A stretch of 42,983 nucleotides of DNA, from contig JBCDBO010000024.1 of NCBI GenBank assembly GCA_039183535.1, positions 1 to 42,983 on the forward strand, given 5' to 3'. The notes under the pieces were generated by a model. The model saw only the letters and a program-made list of their open reading frames with translations. It did not search any database and was not told where the DNA came from. How positions within the stretch are numbered: the first letter of the stretch is position 1; the number at the start of each line of letters is the position of its first letter. Position numbers and translations under genes: made by a program. This stretch comes from JBCAXA01 sp039183535 (lineage in GTDB: Bacteria > Pseudomonadota > Gammaproteobacteria > Steroidobacterales > Woeseiaceae). Below are positions 7,708-16,323 of the stretch, piece after piece.

Positions 7708-9720
7708 TTGAGTAACACGTTTTTGGCAGCCGCTGAGCTGCCGCCGTTCGATCAATTGCAAGCCTCAGACGTTGTTCCGGGCTTGAATGAGTTGTTGGCG
7801 CATAACCGTGCCGCGATCGATGCACTGGTGGCGCAACCCACCCACACATTCGACAACTTGATCGAGCCGCTGGAGGAGTTGAACCACACGCTGCAGCGAC
7901 GTTGGTCGCCAGTGGCGCATCTGCAAATGGTGTCTAGTAACCGCGCCTGGCGCGAGGCACACGCAGAGGCAATCGGGGCGCTCGCTGATTACGCAACCGA
8001 AATAGGCCAGCACGAAGGGCTGCAGAAAGCGGTCCAACAATTGCGCAACACAATCACCGATGACGACAGTCCCGAAGCGCGGCTGCTCGAGCTACAGCTG
8101 CGTGATTTTCGCAAAGCGGGTGTGGCACTGAACGAGTCGGACAAAGCCCGGTTTCGAGCCATCATGGCAGAGCTCGCAACGCTAACCACGCGGTTTTCGC
8201 AAAACGTTCAGGACGCCACGGATTCCTGGCATTACCACACAAGCGATCGCGGCGATCTCGCCGGACTACCGAAGCGGGTGATCGAGCAGGCGGCCGACCG
8301 AGCACAACGGAATGATCAATCGGGCTACCGGTTGGCGCTCGACATGCCGACCTATCAACAAGTCAGCACCCACGCCGACAACGACGCACTGCGTCGCACG
8401 TTTTATGAAGCGTGGGTGACACGTGCCAGTGACCAAGGCCCTACCGGGGTTACCTTCGATAACCGTGGCCTTATCCAGGAGATTTTGGCGCTTCGCCACG
8501 AGGCAGCGACGCTGGTCGGCTATGCGAACTACGCCGAATTCGCGCTTGACGGACGGATGGCCAACTCGACCGATGAGGTTATGCACTTCCTTGACGACCT
8601 TGCGAAGCGCAGCCTCGCTCCGGCGCGCGTCGAGCTCAACCGACTCGAGGAAAGCGCCGGGCGCCGACTCGCACCGTGGGACCTTGGCTACTACGCTGAG
8701 AAAGTCCGCCAAGCCCGCCTCAATGTATCGCAGCAGGAGTTGCGGCAATTTTTCCCAGTCGATGCCGTTCTGGACGGCATGTTTCGGTTGGTCGACGACC
8801 TTTATGGATTGCAAATCACGGCTCGCGAAGGCGTCGCTGTCTGGGACGATTCCGTCGTTTTCTACGATGTCGTCGACCCGAACGGCGAGCGCCTCGGTAG
8901 CTTTTACGCCGACCTTTATGCACGCACCGGCAAGCGCAGCGGCGCATGGATCGACGAGTGCGTCGTTCGCAAGACCTTCGGCACGCAGCCATCTCTACCG
9001 GTTGGTTATTTGGTCTGTAACTTCTCGAGTCCGGACGGCGATACCCCAAGTACGCTGACGCACGACGAGGTTGTCACGCTGTTCCACGAGTTCGGCCACA
9101 TGTTGCACCATGTTTTAACGCGGATCTCGTACCCGAGTATCGCCGGCATCAACGGCGTGCCGTGGGATGCTGTCGAGTTGCCGAGTCAGTTCATGGAGAA
9201 CTTCGCCTGGGATCGCCGGGTACTCGGCCAAATCAGCCGGCATGTCGACAGCGGTCGAGCTATCGGCGACGAGATGATTACGCGGTTGCAGGCATCGCGC
9301 CAATTCAATGCGGGGCTTGCCATGTTGCGCCAACTTGAGTTCGCGCTGTTTGATTTTCGCTTGCACCTTGAATTCGATCCAACGCGTGCCGATCAGTTAG
9401 AGACGATCCTCGCCGATGTACGCAGCCGCGTTGGCTTGGTGGACGTACCTAGCTGGAACCGATTCCCAAACAGCTTCGGCCACATTTTCGCCGGCGGGTA
9501 TGCCGCCGGTTATTACAGCTATAAGTGGGCCGAGGTGCTGGCTGCCGACGCCTACCTTGCGCTGGAAACGACCAGTGGCATTGACACCGGGATGGCCCAA
9601 CGCTTTCGCGAATCGATCCTCGAAGTCGGCGGTAGCCGCGATATCCTAACGGCGTTCGTTGAATTTAGAGGACGCGAGCCGCAGCCCGATGCGTTGCTCA
9701 GCATCAGCGGCCTGGCGTGA
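7708..9720 (+). CDS. prlC: Oligopeptidase A (M3 family zinc metallopeptidase)
   Basis: The 670-residue cytosolic peptidase degrades short peptides, including cleaved signal peptides. The zinc-binding HEFGH is H460-E461-x-x-H464 in TLFHEFGHMLHH, the M3 signature, followed by the downstream NFAWDRRVLG and the C-terminal SFGHIFAGGYAAGYYSYKWAEVL. The frame is open further upstream, but the family N-terminus (PPFDQL near the start) and a GGAG 6 nt before a TTG at 7708 make that TTG the best start. The length then matches E. coli OpdA (680). It is divergent from gor. Confidence 0.95.
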   Translation: MSNTFLAAAELPPFDQLQASDVVPGLNELLAHNRAAIDALVAQPTHTFDNLIEPLEELNHTLQRRWSPVAHLQMVSSNRAWREAHAEAIGALADYATEIGQHEGLQKAVQQLRNTITDDDSPEARLLELQLRDFRKAGVALNESDKARFRAIMAELATLTTRFSQNVQDATDSWHYHTSDRGDLAGLPKRVIEQAADRAQRNDQSGYRLALDMPTYQQVSTHADNDALRRTFYEAWVTRASDQGPTGVTFDNRGLIQEILALRHEAATLVGYANYAEFALDGRMANSTDEVMHFLDDLAKRSLAPARVELNRLEESAGRRLAPWDLGYYAEKVRQARLNVSQQELRQFFPVDAVLDGMFRLVDDLYGLQITAREGVAVWDDSVVFYDVVDPNGERLGSFYADLYARTGKRSGAWIDECVVRKTFGTQPSLPVGYLVCNFSSPDGDTPSTLTHDEVVTLFHEFGHMLHHVLTRISYPSIAGINGVPWDAVELPSQFMENFAWDRRVLGQISRHVDSGRAIGDEMITRLQASRQFNAGLAMLRQLEFALFDFRLHLEFDPTRADQLETILADVRSRVGLVDVPSWNRFPNSFGHIFAGGYAAGYYSYKWAEVLAADAYLALETTSGIDTGMAQRFRESILEVGGSRDILTAFVEFRGREPQPDALLSISGLA

Positions 9721-9922
9721 TTGATTTGACGATAAAACACCGCACGAGCGGCATAACGTCGGCGTTCGGGCGTAAATTGCGACGTACATCACAACTTCGC
9801 ACCATCGCGGCCGCTCGTCGGTCGCAACGAGTACGATGCTGGAGCGTAAACGGAGCCATTGGCCGGGCTTCTGCCGCACGACAACAGCAACAACAGCGGT
9901 ACCTGTACAACGTGGCTATTAA

Positions 9923-11005
9923 TTGATGAACACCGTCGGCACATCGCGGTTTCAGCAACGTATGTCCGAACGACGCAGGCCCGGCAGTTACGAAAAAGGC
10001 TTGCGCCCCATGCAAGATCGTCGCAACGACTATGACGTGACCGATACGGTTAACGTCAGCCAGACCAGTTCCGTGCGTGAAGAGGTGCGGGCGTTGTTTG
10101 CCGACGTTTACGCCGGCTATGCATTCGATCGACTTTGGCTCGCGTTCTACGACTTCGAGCGGTTGTTTACCGGCCGATATCCGGGCTTTCTTGGCTGCGA
10201 TACGACCTACCACGATCGTCAGCACACGTTGGACATGACCTTGGCGATGGCCAGGCTAGTCTCGGGTTACGAACAGAGCAGCGAACGCGAGCTCACGCTG
10301 GGTGCAGAGCGCGCGGAACTCGGCATCATCACATCGTTATTTCACGATTCGGGCTACATACGCCACATCGAGCGCGACCGGCACTTCTCGAACGGTGCGG
10401 AATTCACGCGCTGGCACGTGTCACGAAGCGCGATGTTCCTGACGCAATACTTGCCGCATATCGGCCTCAAAGACCAAGTGGCTATCGCTCGTCAGATCGT
10501 GCATTTCACCGGCTACGAGATCGACCTCGATCAACTCGAACTGGACGACCCGCGCGATAGCTTTCTCGGCCATCTACTTGGCACGGCCGACCTGATGGCG
10601 CAGATGGCCGACCGCTGCTATCTCGAAAAGTGTCGAGACCGTCTCTATGCCGAGTTCGTCGTCGGTGGTATCGCCGTGTCTGAAGACGACGGCGAACGAC
10701 GCGTCAATTACACATCACCGGAAGACCTGCTGCGAAAAACACCGGGATTCGTCATGCAGTCAGCGTTCACCCGGCTCGATAACGTCTTCGACAAAGCCTA
10801 CCGTTACGTCGAAGTCTTATTCGACGGGCACAACCCTTACCTCGAGTGGATCGAGCACAACTTGTCGCATCTAGAGACCATGGTCCGAAGTAATGACTTC
10901 GGCCAACTGCGGCGCGAACCACCGGTCTTTTTGGCGGAAGATGACAGCGCCGGAAAGTTAAAGTCGCTAGTCGCCGAAGTCGAACGGCGTACGCAAAACG
11001 CGTAG
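9923..11005 (+). CDS. HD-domain metal-dependent phosphohydrolase family protein, substrate unknown
   Basis: The product carries the metal-binding pattern of the HD superfamily: an N-terminal YHDRQHTLD (first His ligand region), LFHDSGY about 60 residues later (the HD dyad), a downstream VHFTGYE and GTADLMAQMADR with the final Asp. This set is typical for HD phosphohydrolases. I do not recognise a substrate-defining motif or an accessory domain. The first ~50 residues look poorly conserved, and starts at 9926 or at the ATG at 10010 are equally plausible; the latter keeps the whole catalytic region. It is 200 nt downstream of prlC on the same strand and convergent with a GST gene 14 nt away. 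Confidence 0.85.
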   Translation: MMNTVGTSRFQQRMSERRRPGSYEKGLRPMQDRRNDYDVTDTVNVSQTSSVREEVRALFADVYAGYAFDRLWLAFYDFERLFTGRYPGFLGCDTTYHDRQHTLDMTLAMARLVSGYEQSSERELTLGAERAELGIITSLFHDSGYIRHIERDRHFSNGAEFTRWHVSRSAMFLTQYLPHIGLKDQVAIARQIVHFTGYEIDLDQLELDDPRDSFLGHLLGTADLMAQMADRCYLEKCRDRLYAEFVVGGIAVSEDDGERRVNYTSPEDLLRKTPGFVMQSAFTRLDNVFDKAYRYVEVLFDGHNPYLEWIEHNLSHLETMVRSNDFGQLRREPPVFLAEDDSAGKLKSLVAEVERRTQNA

Positions 11006-11019
11006 CGACCTAATGCAGC

Positions 11020-11625
11020 TTAATCTTTGCGCATGGCCAAGAAGCCACGCCGCAAGCGAATTCGCTCGAACCAAGCAAGGATTGCGGGGTAGCGGCTAAG
11101 GTCAAAGCCGCCCTCATCGGCAACGTGTGTGTACGCAAACAACGCAATATCGGCGATCGTAAAGTGATCCCCAGTAAGGAACTCAGACGTTTGCAACGCA
11201 TCATCCATAACCGCCAATGCGGCGTAACCCGGATCGCGCTTCGCCGCCAACTCCGCTTGCCGATCCGCCGGACTGCCTAAGTACTGCACGATAAACCGAG
11301 CGGTCGCGATATACGGCTCGTGACTGTATTGCTCGAAAAAGAGCCACTGGTAAACGCGCGCTCGCTGATACTTATCCACCGGAATGAGCGGTGAGCCCTC
11401 AGCAAAATGCAATAAGATCGCATTCGATTCGGCCAGCGTTCGACCGTCGTTAAATTGGACGACCGGAATACGTCCATTTGGATTCAGCGCCAGGAATTTG
11501 GATTGGCGCGACTCGCCGGCAAGAATATCGACATCGACCCACTCGTAGGGCAGCGCCAACTCATTGAGGACCCAAGCGACCTTGTAGCAATTGCCGGATC
11601 GGTGATCGCCGTAGACTTTTAACAC
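11020..11625 (-). CDS. Glutathione S-transferase family protein
   Basis: I set the start at the GTG at 11623-11625 because a GGAG lies 7 nt before it and the thioredoxin-fold begins immediately (LKVYGDHRSGNCYKVAW). The upstream in-frame extension to 11706 is Pro/Thr-rich and unlike GSTs. The 201-residue protein has the N-terminal glutathione-binding fold with NPNGRIPVVQF (cis-Pro) and the ESNAIL segment for glutathione contact, then a helical C-terminal domain with the conserved FTIADIALFAY. It probably conjugates or reduces small electrophiles with glutathione, but the substrate is unknown. It sits next to a convergent HD-domain gene. Confidence 0.92.
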   Translation of the reverse strand: MLKVYGDHRSGNCYKVAWVLNELALPYEWVDVDILAGESRQSKFLALNPNGRIPVVQFNDGRTLAESNAILLHFAEGSPLIPVDKYQRARVYQWLFFEQYSHEPYIATARFIVQYLGSPADRQAELAAKRDPGYAALAVMDDALQTSEFLTGDHFTIADIALFAYTHVADEGGFDLSRYPAILAWFERIRLRRGFLAMRKD

Positions 11626-11733
11626 CGATTGGCTCCAACCACGGCATAGCGTCGGTGGGTCCGAGGGCGTTGGAGGCGATGTTTCATTGGGTTGCAGGGC
11701 ATCCACGTCCGGCTATCGTCGATGCCGGAGGCT

Positions 11734-11752
11734 GTCGGGCCAAAGGCCCGAC
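11734..11752 (-). terminator. Second hairpin downstream of the cold-shock gene
   Basis: GTCGGGCC (11734-11741) and GGCCCGAC (11745-11752) form a perfect 8-bp stem with an AAA loop. It follows the larger 11761-11791 hairpin in the direction of minus-strand transcription and may back up termination of the cold-shock mRNA. It has no clear T-run. Confidence 0.5.
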
Positions 11753-11760
11753 CGGTGAAA

Positions 11761-11791
11761 TTCGGCGGCGGTAGTGGCTACCGCCGCCGAA
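11761..11791 (-). terminator. Terminator hairpin after the cold-shock gene
   Basis: A perfect 14-bp stem pairs 11761-11774 with 11778-11791 around a 3-nt loop. It lies 32 nt after the cold-shock stop codon. On the minus strand the stem ends in AA followed by TTTCACC, so the U-tract is short but the stem is very stable. Confidence 0.8.
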
Positions 11792-11823
11792 GGTATCTTG
11801 CGTAACGAACCGTCTGCTGCGGC

Positions 11824-12033
11824 TTATACGGGGCTTACGTCCTCAGCCTGAGGACCTTTTTGACCCTGCGTGATGATCATTTTGACTTTCTGACCGTCTT
11901 GCAGTGTGCGGCGCCCTTGCATGTTGATTGCGGAGTGGTGAACGAAGACATCTTTGCCACCGGCATGCTCGATGAAGCCGTAGCCTTTCTCATCGTTGAA
12001 CCACTTAACGGTTCCTTCTACGTGTTCTGACAT
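11824..12033 (-). CDS. Cold-shock domain protein (CspA family)
   Basis: The 69-residue protein is a single cold-shock OB-fold. GTVKWFNDEKGYGFIEH contains the RNP1-type KGYGFI, and KDVFVHHSAI contains the RNP2-type VFVHH. Both bind single-stranded RNA or DNA and melt mRNA structure. I chose the ATG at 12033; a TTG two codons upstream is possible. Two hairpins follow the gene, and a ~490-nt gene-free region lies upstream, as expected for a cold-shock mRNA with a long regulated leader. Whether it is cold-induced or constitutive cannot be read from the sequence. Confidence 0.96.
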   Translation of the reverse strand: MSEHVEGTVKWFNDEKGYGFIEHAGGKDVFVHHSAINMQGRRTLQDGQKVKMIITQGQKGPQAEDVSPV

Positions 12034-12525
12034 TTCCAAAAATTACCTGTTACCGGTCCGGTGTCTTACCGGACAAACTTACTAACGTCACAACTCGCGT
12101 CGTGACAACATCCAGGCGCGTTACAAAATATCGCGCCGAAGGGGAATCATAGTCCAAAGAGAAACACTGTCACTAGCTTTGGACGCTTACAGTGTCGCAA
12201 TACGCACACGATGCGGCAGCGTTACCTGCAGCGATTTGCATTGGTTGCGAAGTCAAAGCGGTACACCGCAAAGACCCCGCCGGTCGGAACTACCGGTAAT
12301 CTGCCTATAAATGCGGCTAATTGCAGCGGACATCGTTTGTAGAGCCAAAAAGCGCCACAAGACACAAACCAAAAAAATCGTCCGAACCGATCGCTTGGGC
12401 CGCGAACGGATCACCCAACATTTTCTACGAGTAAGCGCTGTCATTAGCGGCGTTGCGCAAAAAATGCGCAATGTAGCGTTGTCGGGTTGCCGGAAAAGCC
12501 CCGTTTCGGCGGCCGTGCCCTGGCG
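12034..12525. other. Gene-free stretch upstream of the cold-shock gene
   Basis: This ~490-nt stretch lies between the stop of the PhzF-family gene and the start of the cold-shock gene. I find no convincing protein in either strand; the possible short frames overlap the PhzF end or have unlikely composition. It probably holds the cold-shock promoter and a long 5' leader. It also contains the inverted repeat TTGCGCA (12453-12459) / TGCGCAA (12465-12471) with a loop of five A residues, which might be a weak transcription-end signal for the PhzF operon or a protein-binding site. Confidence 0.4.
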
Positions 12526-13374
12526 CTATTCGGGCAGTGGGCGAACGAGCCCGGTCACCTCAAGGGGTGGCGGCGCTTCATTAATAACGACCCCGATTCG
12601 GCAGGGAACGCCCATATCGTCGCCCTGGTCGATCTGCACGGCACCTCGCAGACCGCGCGTGCGCAGATAACCGCCCAGCGCCGCGGCAGCGGCACCGGTG
12701 GCTGGGTCCTCGTAAACACCACCGCTGGCGAATGCGTTACGCGAGTGAAACGTCGTTTCGTTCTCGCGCCACAATAAGTTGATCGTGACCAGCTGGTGGG
12801 CGCGCATCAACGTGGCAACAGTGTCGAAGGCATAGCTCATGGCGGCCAACACGTCACGGTCGGCCACGCCGAGCTGCAAATGCTGTGCACCTGCTGCAAC
12901 GCAGGTCGGTGGCAACGCCGGGTCGAGCTCGTTGTCGCGAAGCCCGAAGGCTGCACACACCGCGTCGATCAACGAATCGCTTGGGGCCGACTCCGTCGCT
13001 GGCCGGGCCTCAAATGCGCCTTGCCAGCGGCCGTTATCGGCACATCGGGATGCGCGTGCGGCAACGTCGCCAGCAGCTGTGCTCAGCAAATACTTACCGG
13101 CCGCATAATGCTCTCCCAACACCGTTACCGCAGCAATGGTGGCATGGCCACAAAAAGGTACTTCGGTCAGCGGCGAAAAATAGCGTACAGCGTGCCCCGT
13201 CGAGGTCGGTACGACGAACGCTGTTTCGGAATACCCGAGGTCCTTGGCAGTCGCTTGCATACGCTCGAGCGCCGGAAACGTATCGACCAGCACAACGCCG
13301 GCCGGGTTGCCGCCCAACGAGCCCCGACAAAAAGCGGCACGCCGCAGCGGGTTGTCGATCGACCCCGGCTTCAT
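12526..13374 (-). CDS. PhzF-family isomerase/epimerase-like protein
   Basis: The start at 13374 overlaps the stop of the DUF1801 gene (ATGA), giving 282 residues, typical for PhzF (~280). The family's N-terminal GNPAGVVL is present, then the SETAFV stretch containing the conserved catalytic Glu, FSPLTEVPFCGHATIAA with its CGHAT motif, and a second half with the GGVYEDPATGAAAAALGGYL motif. PhzF proteins are diaminopimelate epimerase-fold isomerases; the physiological substrate of most members, including this one, is unknown. It is the last gene of a long minus-strand series. Confidence 0.92.
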   Translation of the reverse strand: MKPGSIDNPLRRAAFCRGSLGGNPAGVVLVDTFPALERMQATAKDLGYSETAFVVPTSTGHAVRYFSPLTEVPFCGHATIAAVTVLGEHYAAGKYLLSTAAGDVAARASRCADNGRWQGAFEARPATESAPSDSLIDAVCAAFGLRDNELDPALPPTCVAAGAQHLQLGVADRDVLAAMSYAFDTVATLMRAHQLVTINLLWRENETTFHSRNAFASGGVYEDPATGAAAAALGGYLRTRGLRGAVQIDQGDDMGVPCRIGVVINEAPPPLEVTGLVRPLPE

Positions 13375-13799
13375 TGGCGGCCGTACCGTTCGCACATCAC
13401 GTCGTACGAGCGCTGCATTAATCGACGTAAGACGTCTTCGTCTACATCGCTCAGCCGTTTTATATACAGACAAGACTTTCCGGTTCTGGTGTTGCCGAGC
13501 CGCTTGAGTTCGGCTTCGAATTGCGCCACGCCCGGCATAATGTAAATGACCAACTCTTTGGCGCGCGGCGAAACACCAATCATCGGCATGTCGCCTTCGC
13601 GGCCGGACTCGTATCGGTAGTGATACTTACCGTAGCCAATAATGCTGTCGCCCCAGAGACGTGGCCGTCGACCGGTGATTGCCGCTAAGTTATGCATAAC
13701 GACGCGTACATCAGTACGCCGCTCGGGATTGGTAACCGAATTGACGAACGTTGCCACCGATTGGCCAGTTGGTACCGTTTTGTTGGCAGCTTTGGTCAT
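13371..13799 (-). CDS. DUF1801 domain protein
   Basis: I chose the ATG at 13799, which begins the conserved region (TKAANKTVPTGQSVATFVNSV), giving 142 residues. The open frame extends upstream, but that part overlaps the GNAT-fusion gene and does not resemble the family. DUF1801 features are the R-x-D-x4-V segment followed by RPRLWGDSIIGYGKYHY and the downstream KELVIYIMPG and GKSCLYIKRL. The domain (YdhG-like) has no firmly assigned biochemical function. Its end overlaps PhzF by 4 nt, so translation of the two is likely coupled. Confidence 0.88.
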   Translation of the reverse strand: MTKAANKTVPTGQSVATFVNSVTNPERRTDVRVVMHNLAAITGRRPRLWGDSIIGYGKYHYRYESGREGDMPMIGVSPRAKELVIYIMPGVAQFEAELKRLGNTRTGKSCLYIKRLSDVDEDVLRRLMQRSYDVMCERYGRQ

Positions 13800-13815
13800 C
13801 GACGCGGTTCCAGTC

Positions 13816-14742
13816 TTAGTGTACAGCCGGCAGCGGCTGACAGTCGGGCTCGACAAACTGGCGTTTGGCGAGATCGCTCGCCAGCAGCGCTGGGCTGTAA
13901 TAACGCTCCACCGCCAACGGCGATCGGCTAAACAAGTCGCTGGCGCGTGCTTGAAACGCCGCGAAGTCCTCACCGGACTGAAACTCGGCCTCAACTAGGC
14001 GGAAAAATGCTCGCGTCATTGTCTCGTGATAGCCGTCGCTATCCAGCACTCGAGCGTTATAGCGACGAATACCAGAGCGAACGGTCTCGATTGCATCCTC
14101 TGGCGAATTCGTACCGAGAAGTGCCCAGGCGAGGCGGACGTGCGCGGTATGTGTCCACGCTGCCGGCGGCCAATCTGCCCGCAAAAAAGCGTCAACAAAC
14201 TCGGCATCGGAAAAATCATCGCTGTACCGCTGTTTCGCCATTACCCAGTCGCGCTGTGCCTCGGACCCAAACATGAACGTCTGTTCGCCAACTATCTCGA
14301 ACCCTTGCTGACGGTAAAACGCGATCGCGCGGGGGTTGTCGCTGTAAACGCCGAGGCGCATACGGCCAATACCGAGTGCCGCGGCACTGCGATCGAGTGC
14401 CGCCATCAGCCGCGCGGCGTAACCGCCACCGTGATACCGCTTGTCGATATAGAAACGCTCGATGTCGAGCTCATCGCCTCCATTGGATGCAGCAGCAACA
14501 CGCTGACCGATCGCGTAACCGGCCAACTCGTTATTGACGTACATTGTGATAACAACGTGCGCGCGCGAGCGTAAGAGGTCAGCAAAGACGGTCGTGCGAA
14601 AATGCTCAGCCACATACGCTGCTATGTTGTCCGCCGTATTCTGGTGGGCGTACGTATCGACAAAACAGCGATGCGCAAACTCTGTCAACGCTGGCGCTAT
14701 CTGTGGACTGGGGAATTCGAAGTTACAGTTCGCGCCGGTCAT
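13816..14742 (-). CDS. GNAT acetyltransferase fused to an uncharacterised C-terminal domain
   Basis: The 308-residue protein begins with a GNAT domain (about 1-165) with motif A in ERFYIDKRYHGGGYAARLMAAL and motif B around YSDNPRAIAFYRQQGFEIVG, which bind acetyl-CoA. The C-terminal half (about 175-300) is a second helical domain with WTHTAHVRLAWALL and DGYHETMTRAFFRLVEAEF. Its spaced His and Glu residues could bind a metal, but I cannot name the family. A GGGG lies 9 nt before the ATG. It starts 2 nt after the stop of the upstream GST, and DUF1801 follows. The acceptor substrate is unknown. Confidence 0.88.
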   Translation of the reverse strand: MTGANCNFEFPSPQIAPALTEFAHRCFVDTYAHQNTADNIAAYVAEHFRTTVFADLLRSRAHVVITMYVNNELAGYAIGQRVAAASNGGDELDIERFYIDKRYHGGGYAARLMAALDRSAAALGIGRMRLGVYSDNPRAIAFYRQQGFEIVGEQTFMFGSEAQRDWVMAKQRYSDDFSDAEFVDAFLRADWPPAAWTHTAHVRLAWALLGTNSPEDAIETVRSGIRRYNARVLDSDGYHETMTRAFFRLVEAEFQSGEDFAAFQARASDLFSRSPLAVERYYSPALLASDLAKRQFVEPDCQPLPAVH

Positions 14743-14744
14743 CG

Positions 14745-15434
14745 TTACCCCAAAACCAGGGGCGCTTTGTCGACTGAAACTAGGTTATCGATAAAATCGA
14801 GACTGTCGGGCTCCTTCAAGGCCGCCGCTGTCCATTCGCCGATCAATGGGTACGCGCTCACCGATGTCACAAATGATTGTGCCTCTGGTGAAAGCGTGAT
14901 GCCGTAGCTGCGAAACCGCAATGCGACCGGCGCGTAAAAGACGTCCGCTACCGAGAAATCACCAAACAACCACTCACCGTCCGCCGAGTAACGCCGCCGA
15001 AGCTCTCGCCACATACTGTTGATCCGCTTGATTTGCTGGCGGCACGATTCGGTGAGCGAACCGGGATCGATTGCGTCGACGCGCTTCAAGTTTTGCGGTA
15101 GCTCACCGCGAATGCTCATAAAACCGGAATGCATCTCCGCGACAATTGAGCGCGCATGAGCGCGTGCGCTTGGTTCGTGCGGATAGTCGAGCGCGGTGGG
15201 CTCATGCTCGCGTAGGTATTCAACGATTGCTAGCGAGTCCCAAATGGCGCGCTCGCCATCAACGAGCACCGGTACGCGGCCGGCCGGAGAGACGGAGTCG
15301 ATCGATTTCGGCCAGGACTCCGCGAATAGACTCAGTCGCTCCGTCGTAAATTCGATGCCGCTGGCGCGAAGATACAACCATGCCCGCAACGACCACGACG
15401 AGTAGTTTCGATTTCCAATGACGAGCGTGTACAT
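14745..15434 (-). CDS. Glutathione S-transferase family protein
   Basis: The start is taken at the ATG at 15434, where the thioredoxin fold begins with LVIGNRNYSSWSLRAWL; the NYSSWSLR sequence, with its probable catalytic Ser, is characteristic of a bacterial GST subgroup. The 229-residue protein then shows SPAGRVPVLVDG with cis-Pro and the IWDSLAIVEYL glutathione contact. A helical C-terminal domain with DFSVADVFYAPVALR follows. The length is usual. It lies 2 nt before the GNAT fusion, so the two are co-transcribed, and it is about 87 nt after the DUF5996-like gene. Confidence 0.93.
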   Translation of the reverse strand: MYTLVIGNRNYSSWSLRAWLYLRASGIEFTTERLSLFAESWPKSIDSVSPAGRVPVLVDGERAIWDSLAIVEYLREHEPTALDYPHEPSARAHARSIVAEMHSGFMSIRGELPQNLKRVDAIDPGSLTESCRQQIKRINSMWRELRRRYSADGEWLFGDFSVADVFYAPVALRFRSYGITLSPEAQSFVTSVSAYPLIGEWTAAALKEPDSLDFIDNLVSVDKAPLVLG

Positions 15435-15521
15435 CGTTAGCTGTAGAACCCAGATTCGACGTTCGACGGACGTCACAAAATACCAGAGCCGCCGGCCGCA
15501 AGCAGCGCGGATCGCCAAATG

Positions 15522-16323
15522 CTAGGTCGATAATGACACGAGTGGTATCGCTGAATAGAACGCTTGCCGGAAGGCGTTCCCCAACACGTCTGCATCAATC
15601 GATGGCTCGATGAGAACCAGCGATACGAAACCGTCCGTGTGCCAACGCCAGCCGCCCGGCGGCTCCGGCAGCGCTGTCCCAGATGGCTGCGGATACGGTG
15701 AGCAGTACAAATAGGGCACGGCGTACTTGTCATCGCCAGGCGAGTAACCGACGCCAATCGATGGCGCCGATGCTGGATCACCGGCAACAAACTGCACGAG
15801 CGTCGCAATGTCGAAATGGTGCGGCCATAGACGCACCGGCGATGGACCGGGCTGCAATGCCGGCAACGAACCAATCAACGTGGTTAGCGCCGCATGTGCG
15901 GCGGCCAGCGATAGTCCCAATCGCGTAACGTCCGGCTGCAACTCTGCGCTTGACACACGGTCGGACGGGCCCGCCAGCGTATACGGCATGTCGGCGATAT
16001 CGGCCCCGTGCAGTGCGCGGCGACGCAGCACATCGTTTAACCACGTTACCGCGTCCGCCTCACGCGTCGCGGCCAAGTCGAATTCCGCCCCTGCCTCATC
16101 GCTAATGACAACGACATACCGCAGCGGATCGAATCCCAGTGCCAGCGTGACGGTCCGGGACAGAGGGGCCGTACACATCAACCCGAGGCGTGCGTTCCAC
16201 ACCAAGGCCGAATGACTGTCATCGGCGACCGTAGGAAGGTTGGCACGCGCAGCGCGGCTGAGTGGCTGGCAAGCCCGGTGTACCCACTCGCGCGCTGCCG
16301 TCCAGTTATCGATGGTTGCTCAC
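15522..16323 (-). CDS. DUF5996-like protein with a broken or noncanonical start
   Basis: The C-terminal part (VRLWPHHFDIATLVQF, then the GVGYSPGDDKYAVPYLYCSPYP segment, then WHTDGFVSL) resembles DUF5996-type proteins of unknown function. The first usable start in frame is a TTG at 16205 (227 residues). However, the frame stays open and family-like to 16317, encoding an N-terminal IDNWTAAREWVHRACQPL. No ATG, GTG or TTG is available there. A GTG at 16321-16323, overlapping the upstream stop as GTGA, would give an MSNIDNW start if one of two C residues (minus strand, 16314-16315) were absent. So either a single-base insertion, an assembly error or an AUC start is involved. Confidence 0.7.

Noticed and set aside
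9717..9926. A 69-codon frame (GTG start overlapping the prlC stop and ending at the HD gene start)
   Set aside because: The perfect junctions are tempting, but the sequence is dominated by Arg, Gln and Ser runs and has no family likeness; it reads as noncoding.
11626..11706. N-terminal extension of the GST gene to an ATG at 11706
   Set aside because: Pro/Thr-rich and not part of the fold; the GTG at 11625 has a GGAG at the right distance.
12311..12670. A plus-strand frame across the PhzF end
   Set aside because: Basic, unlike any family, and overlaps the real PhzF C-terminus.
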